This document shows, one piece after another, positions 63,501 to 64,000 of a DNA stretch of 64,000 bases (positions are counted from its first letter, which is position 1; each line of letters opens with the position of its first letter). The notes under the pieces are model-generated. The model was not told where the DNA came from and made no database searches. It worked only from the letters and a program-made list of their open reading frames with translations. The DNA comes from Glandiceps talaboti (Eukaryota; Hemichordata; Enteropneusta; Spengelidae), in the NCBI RefSeq assembly GCF_964340395.1, contig NC_135568.1:17501776-17565775 (forward strand), given 5' to 3'. The translations under genes were made by a program, and so were the position numbers.

Positions 63501-63983
63501 AAATCCACAATTTAAAAATTATAGTAGGGTTCTATATTTAGGAAGAATGGTTTGTATGCACAAATTGAAATTGGGAGGAGTTGAAATTTGAATGAAGTGA
63601 ACGGACCATCGAATCAACTTTTTCTATACATTTTCTGTACAATCTTCCCTCAGTACTGCTAGTACATGTACATGTAAGTTGGTAAGGAAAACCTTATGTA
63701 TCAAGGCTATCAAATGTAAACCATTTTTGAATCCAGTATAGCCACTGAATACTGTGTTAATTTTACAGGAAGATTGTCAATTCCTTTAAAAACATAATGA
63801 TGAACCCCATTTTGGGCATTTATTCTTTTTGCATTATATTCATAGGATCCTGCACCAATGACAGAGGACCAGTTAGAAGAACATGCTGCAGTGTTGGCAG
63901 AATTAGGCACTAGTGAGGAGGGAGCTGTACTTCGGGCAAAAATGCAGAGTGCATGTCTAAGATCAGATATGCATGCTTTTAAG
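48581..63983 (+). CDS. RAB3GAP1: RAB3GAP1, Rab3 GTPase-activating protein catalytic subunit (5' part, runs off window)
   Basis: Sixteen exons are visible: 48581-48598, 48711-48763, 49931-50145, 51346-51424, 52475-52594, 53416-53581, 55095-55194, 56072-56222, 57160-57233, 57787-57876, 58124-58287, 58811-58927, 60047-60219, 61408-61462, 62130-62636 and 63846-63983. Phases agree at every join, giving 740 residues; the human protein is 981, so the C-terminal quarter is outside. Family landmarks are VFEITDFTTASEWERF (about 9-24), NDFPPRAHC, QKWRRMYLG-CEGPGVRT, KLPFGA-EDP-SELHLATTWP, HLWQEFVLEMRFRWENN, LLHQKLQMLNCCIERK and KMQSACLRSDM. An acidic/Ser-rich linker with DDEFFEC lies in exon 15. With RAB3GAP2 it forms the Rab3 GAP and Rab18 GEF acting in exocytosis, ER structure and autophagy. 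The catalytic Arg region (ARRQRR in human) lies downstream of the window. Exon 1 encodes only MADDGE. Intron 5 begins with a tandem array of copied donor sites (separate entry). Confidence 0.97.
48831..48924. mobile_element. 94-bp MITE with perfect 9-bp target duplication (copy 1)
   Basis: The element begins TAGTCCTGCTTGCAT and ends ATGGAAGCAGGACTA, imperfect inverted termini. ATACATGTA flanks it on both sides (48822-48830 and 48925-48933). It lies in RAB3GAP1 intron 2. The 9-bp duplication suggests a Mutator-type element. Confidence 0.8.
49119..49218. mobile_element. 100-bp MITE of the same family with 9-bp target duplication (copy 2)
   Basis: It begins TAGTCCTGCTTGCATG, ends CATGTAAGCAGGACTA, and shares the interior GGGACTCGATTCTGA and GACTCGTGCACCGTCATG with copy 1. 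ACCATGAAC flanks it at 49110-49118 and 49219-49227. It lies in the same intron, 194 bp away. Confidence 0.8.
50459..50536. repeat. Foldback of 26-bp arms around (GATT)n, RAB3GAP1 intron 3
   Basis: The left arm starts CACAGGGAGCAGCAAGCATG and the right arm ends CATGCTCCCTGCTCCCTGTG. There are three mismatches over 26 bp, and (GATT)n forms the loop. Confidence 0.85.
51947..52016 (+). mobile_element. tRNA-derived SINE head, RAB3GAP1 intron 4
   Basis: GGTGGACAAGTGGTTAAAAC resembles the D-arm region of Leu/Ser-type tRNAs. GGAGTTTGAGCCC, 37 bp further, resembles box B. The body may extend to about 52170. Confidence 0.4.
52577..52980 (+). repeat. 26-bp tandem array built from the exon 5 / intron 5 splice junction of RAB3GAP1
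   Basis: The unit is GTAAGTCATGT plus CAACAATACATCATG, that is, the donor plus the last 15 bases of exon 5. Intact GTAAGT occurs at 52595 (true donor), 52621, 52647, 52673, 52699, 52725, 52751, 52777, 52803, 52829, 52855, 52903, 52919, 52945 and 52971. One mutated copy lies near 52877. Copies vary only at a few positions (CATCATG/CATTATG, AACAAT/AACAGT). Confidence 0.95.
53000..53168. mobile_element. Foldback MITE with ~65-bp arms, RAB3GAP1 intron 5
   Basis: The left arm carries ATTTACCTCTGTTTCCATCA and ATGTTGTGTTGTTTG. The right arm carries the reverse complement with a few changes (CAAACAACGCAACATGATGG, AAATAGAGGTAAAT). A fragment of one arm recurs at about 60733-60770. Confidence 0.75.
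53833..54560 (+). mobile_element. Modular repeat: hairpin head, GTCC microsatellite, ~150-bp tandem core (RAB3GAP1 intron 6)
   Basis: The head AGTCCCC-CGGAC-GAA-GTCCG-GGGGACT folds as nested stems (53835-53869). Then comes GTCTGTCC/GTCCGTCC (53880-53913), then a conserved segment with CTGGACCGATTTTTTTCAAA. Next are about four and a half tandem units of ~150 bp marked by GATACGATCCAATATGG at about 54008, 54159, 54309 and 54465. The arrangement resembles pearl or Helentron-associated elements, but Rep-type ends were not shown. Confidence 0.7.
54793..54816. repeat. Poly-C run of 24, RAB3GAP1 intron 6
   Basis: Uninterrupted C. The length is probably unstable, or uncertain in assembly. Confidence 0.9.
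56386..57045. repeat. 60-bp tandem array, 11 copies, RAB3GAP1 intron 8
   Basis: Exactly 60-bp units contain TGATGGTTGAATGGTTAGAG, GGCTTGTAATCTGTACATTG and CTGGTTGTGGAGTC, with very few differences between copies. The stretch TGGTTGAATGG fits the pol III box A consensus fully. A weak box B-like GGTTGTGGAGTC follows. Long ORFs on both strands exist only because 60 is a multiple of 3. Confidence 0.9.
59048..59280 (+). pseudogene. LINE 3' end in RAB3GAP1 intron 12
   Basis: One frame reads LLPASSFVCFKSKLKTYFVY to a stop at 59174-59176, the terminal motif of CR1/L2-type reverse transcriptases. A short 3' UTR with GCTGAATAAGGTTGATTGAT and a (GATT)n tail follows (59214-59280). Confidence 0.6.
61154..61200 (+). 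ncRNA. Degenerate hammerhead-like motif, RAB3GAP1 intron 13
   Basis: CTGATGA (61154-61160) is followed by a CCCTGACTAAGAC segment like a stem II loop. Then come GAAA (61183-61186) and AGC-ACAAT-GCT before A, compatible with stem III. Stem I and stem II pair poorly. Confidence 0.2.
62690..63180. repeat. Degenerate tandem repeat with GGGAACCC-GGTAAAATGA, RAB3GAP1 intron 15
   Basis: About six diverged units share GGGAACCCTGGTAAAATGAC, TAGATTTTACCTACTTA and CTGCCCTTAACAAAA. The spacing is irregular. Confidence 0.8.
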
Positions 63984-64000
63984 GTAATCCAGGAATCTTT

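Overview
The window is nuclear DNA from an intron-rich animal. Genes carry GT-AG introns of a few hundred bases to 3 kb, the DNA is AT-rich by eye, and microsatellites, MITE-like foldbacks, LINE 3' ends and tandem arrays are dense. All recognised proteins are conserved animal families. The repeat style suggests a marine invertebrate (an invertebrate deuterostome or a lophotrochozoan), but nothing seen fixes the phylum.

Layout. Positions 1 to about 29,350 hold no gene I can support. They contain long GA, TA, CTGT, GTAT, CATA and trinucleotide arrays, several families of short inverted-repeat elements, a hammerhead-like motif (5971-6012, minus), a perfect 28-bp hairpin (19163-19222), a 62-bp tandem repeat and a LINE 3' end (28785-29075). 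From 29,354 to 39,107 on the minus strand lies a complete 11-exon AAMP gene (411 codons), whose first intron carries a 1.84-kb element with about 60-bp terminal inverted repeats flanked by TTAA. At 41,526-43,018 on the plus strand is a probable two-exon gene for a 63-residue protein; at 44,957-45,169 is an unrecognised acidic ORF. From 45,899 to 48,341 (minus) is a complete two-exon BCDIN3D gene (254 codons). It is head-to-head, across 239 bp, with RAB3GAP1 on the plus strand (48,581 to beyond the window end; 16 exons, 740 codons present). All exon joins were checked for reading phase by hand and all agree.

The three recognised genes do not form a pathway: AAMP is a WD40 protein, BCDIN3D an RNA 5'-phosphate methyltransferase, and RAB3GAP1 the catalytic subunit of the Rab3 GAP / Rab18 GEF complex. 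Only BCDIN3D and RAB3GAP1 appear to share control, through a bidirectional promoter.

The most unusual observation is in RAB3GAP1. The exon 5 / intron 5 junction has been tandemly amplified as a 26-bp unit, giving 15 intact GTAAGT donors in 400 bp; use of any but the first would insert Trp and a stop. Other notable items are two small elements with perfect 9-bp target duplications in RAB3GAP1 intron 2, an 11-copy 60-bp array whose unit has a perfect pol III box A match, and four copies of a modular element (hairpin head, GTCT/GTCC-type microsatellite, conserved segment, tandem core).
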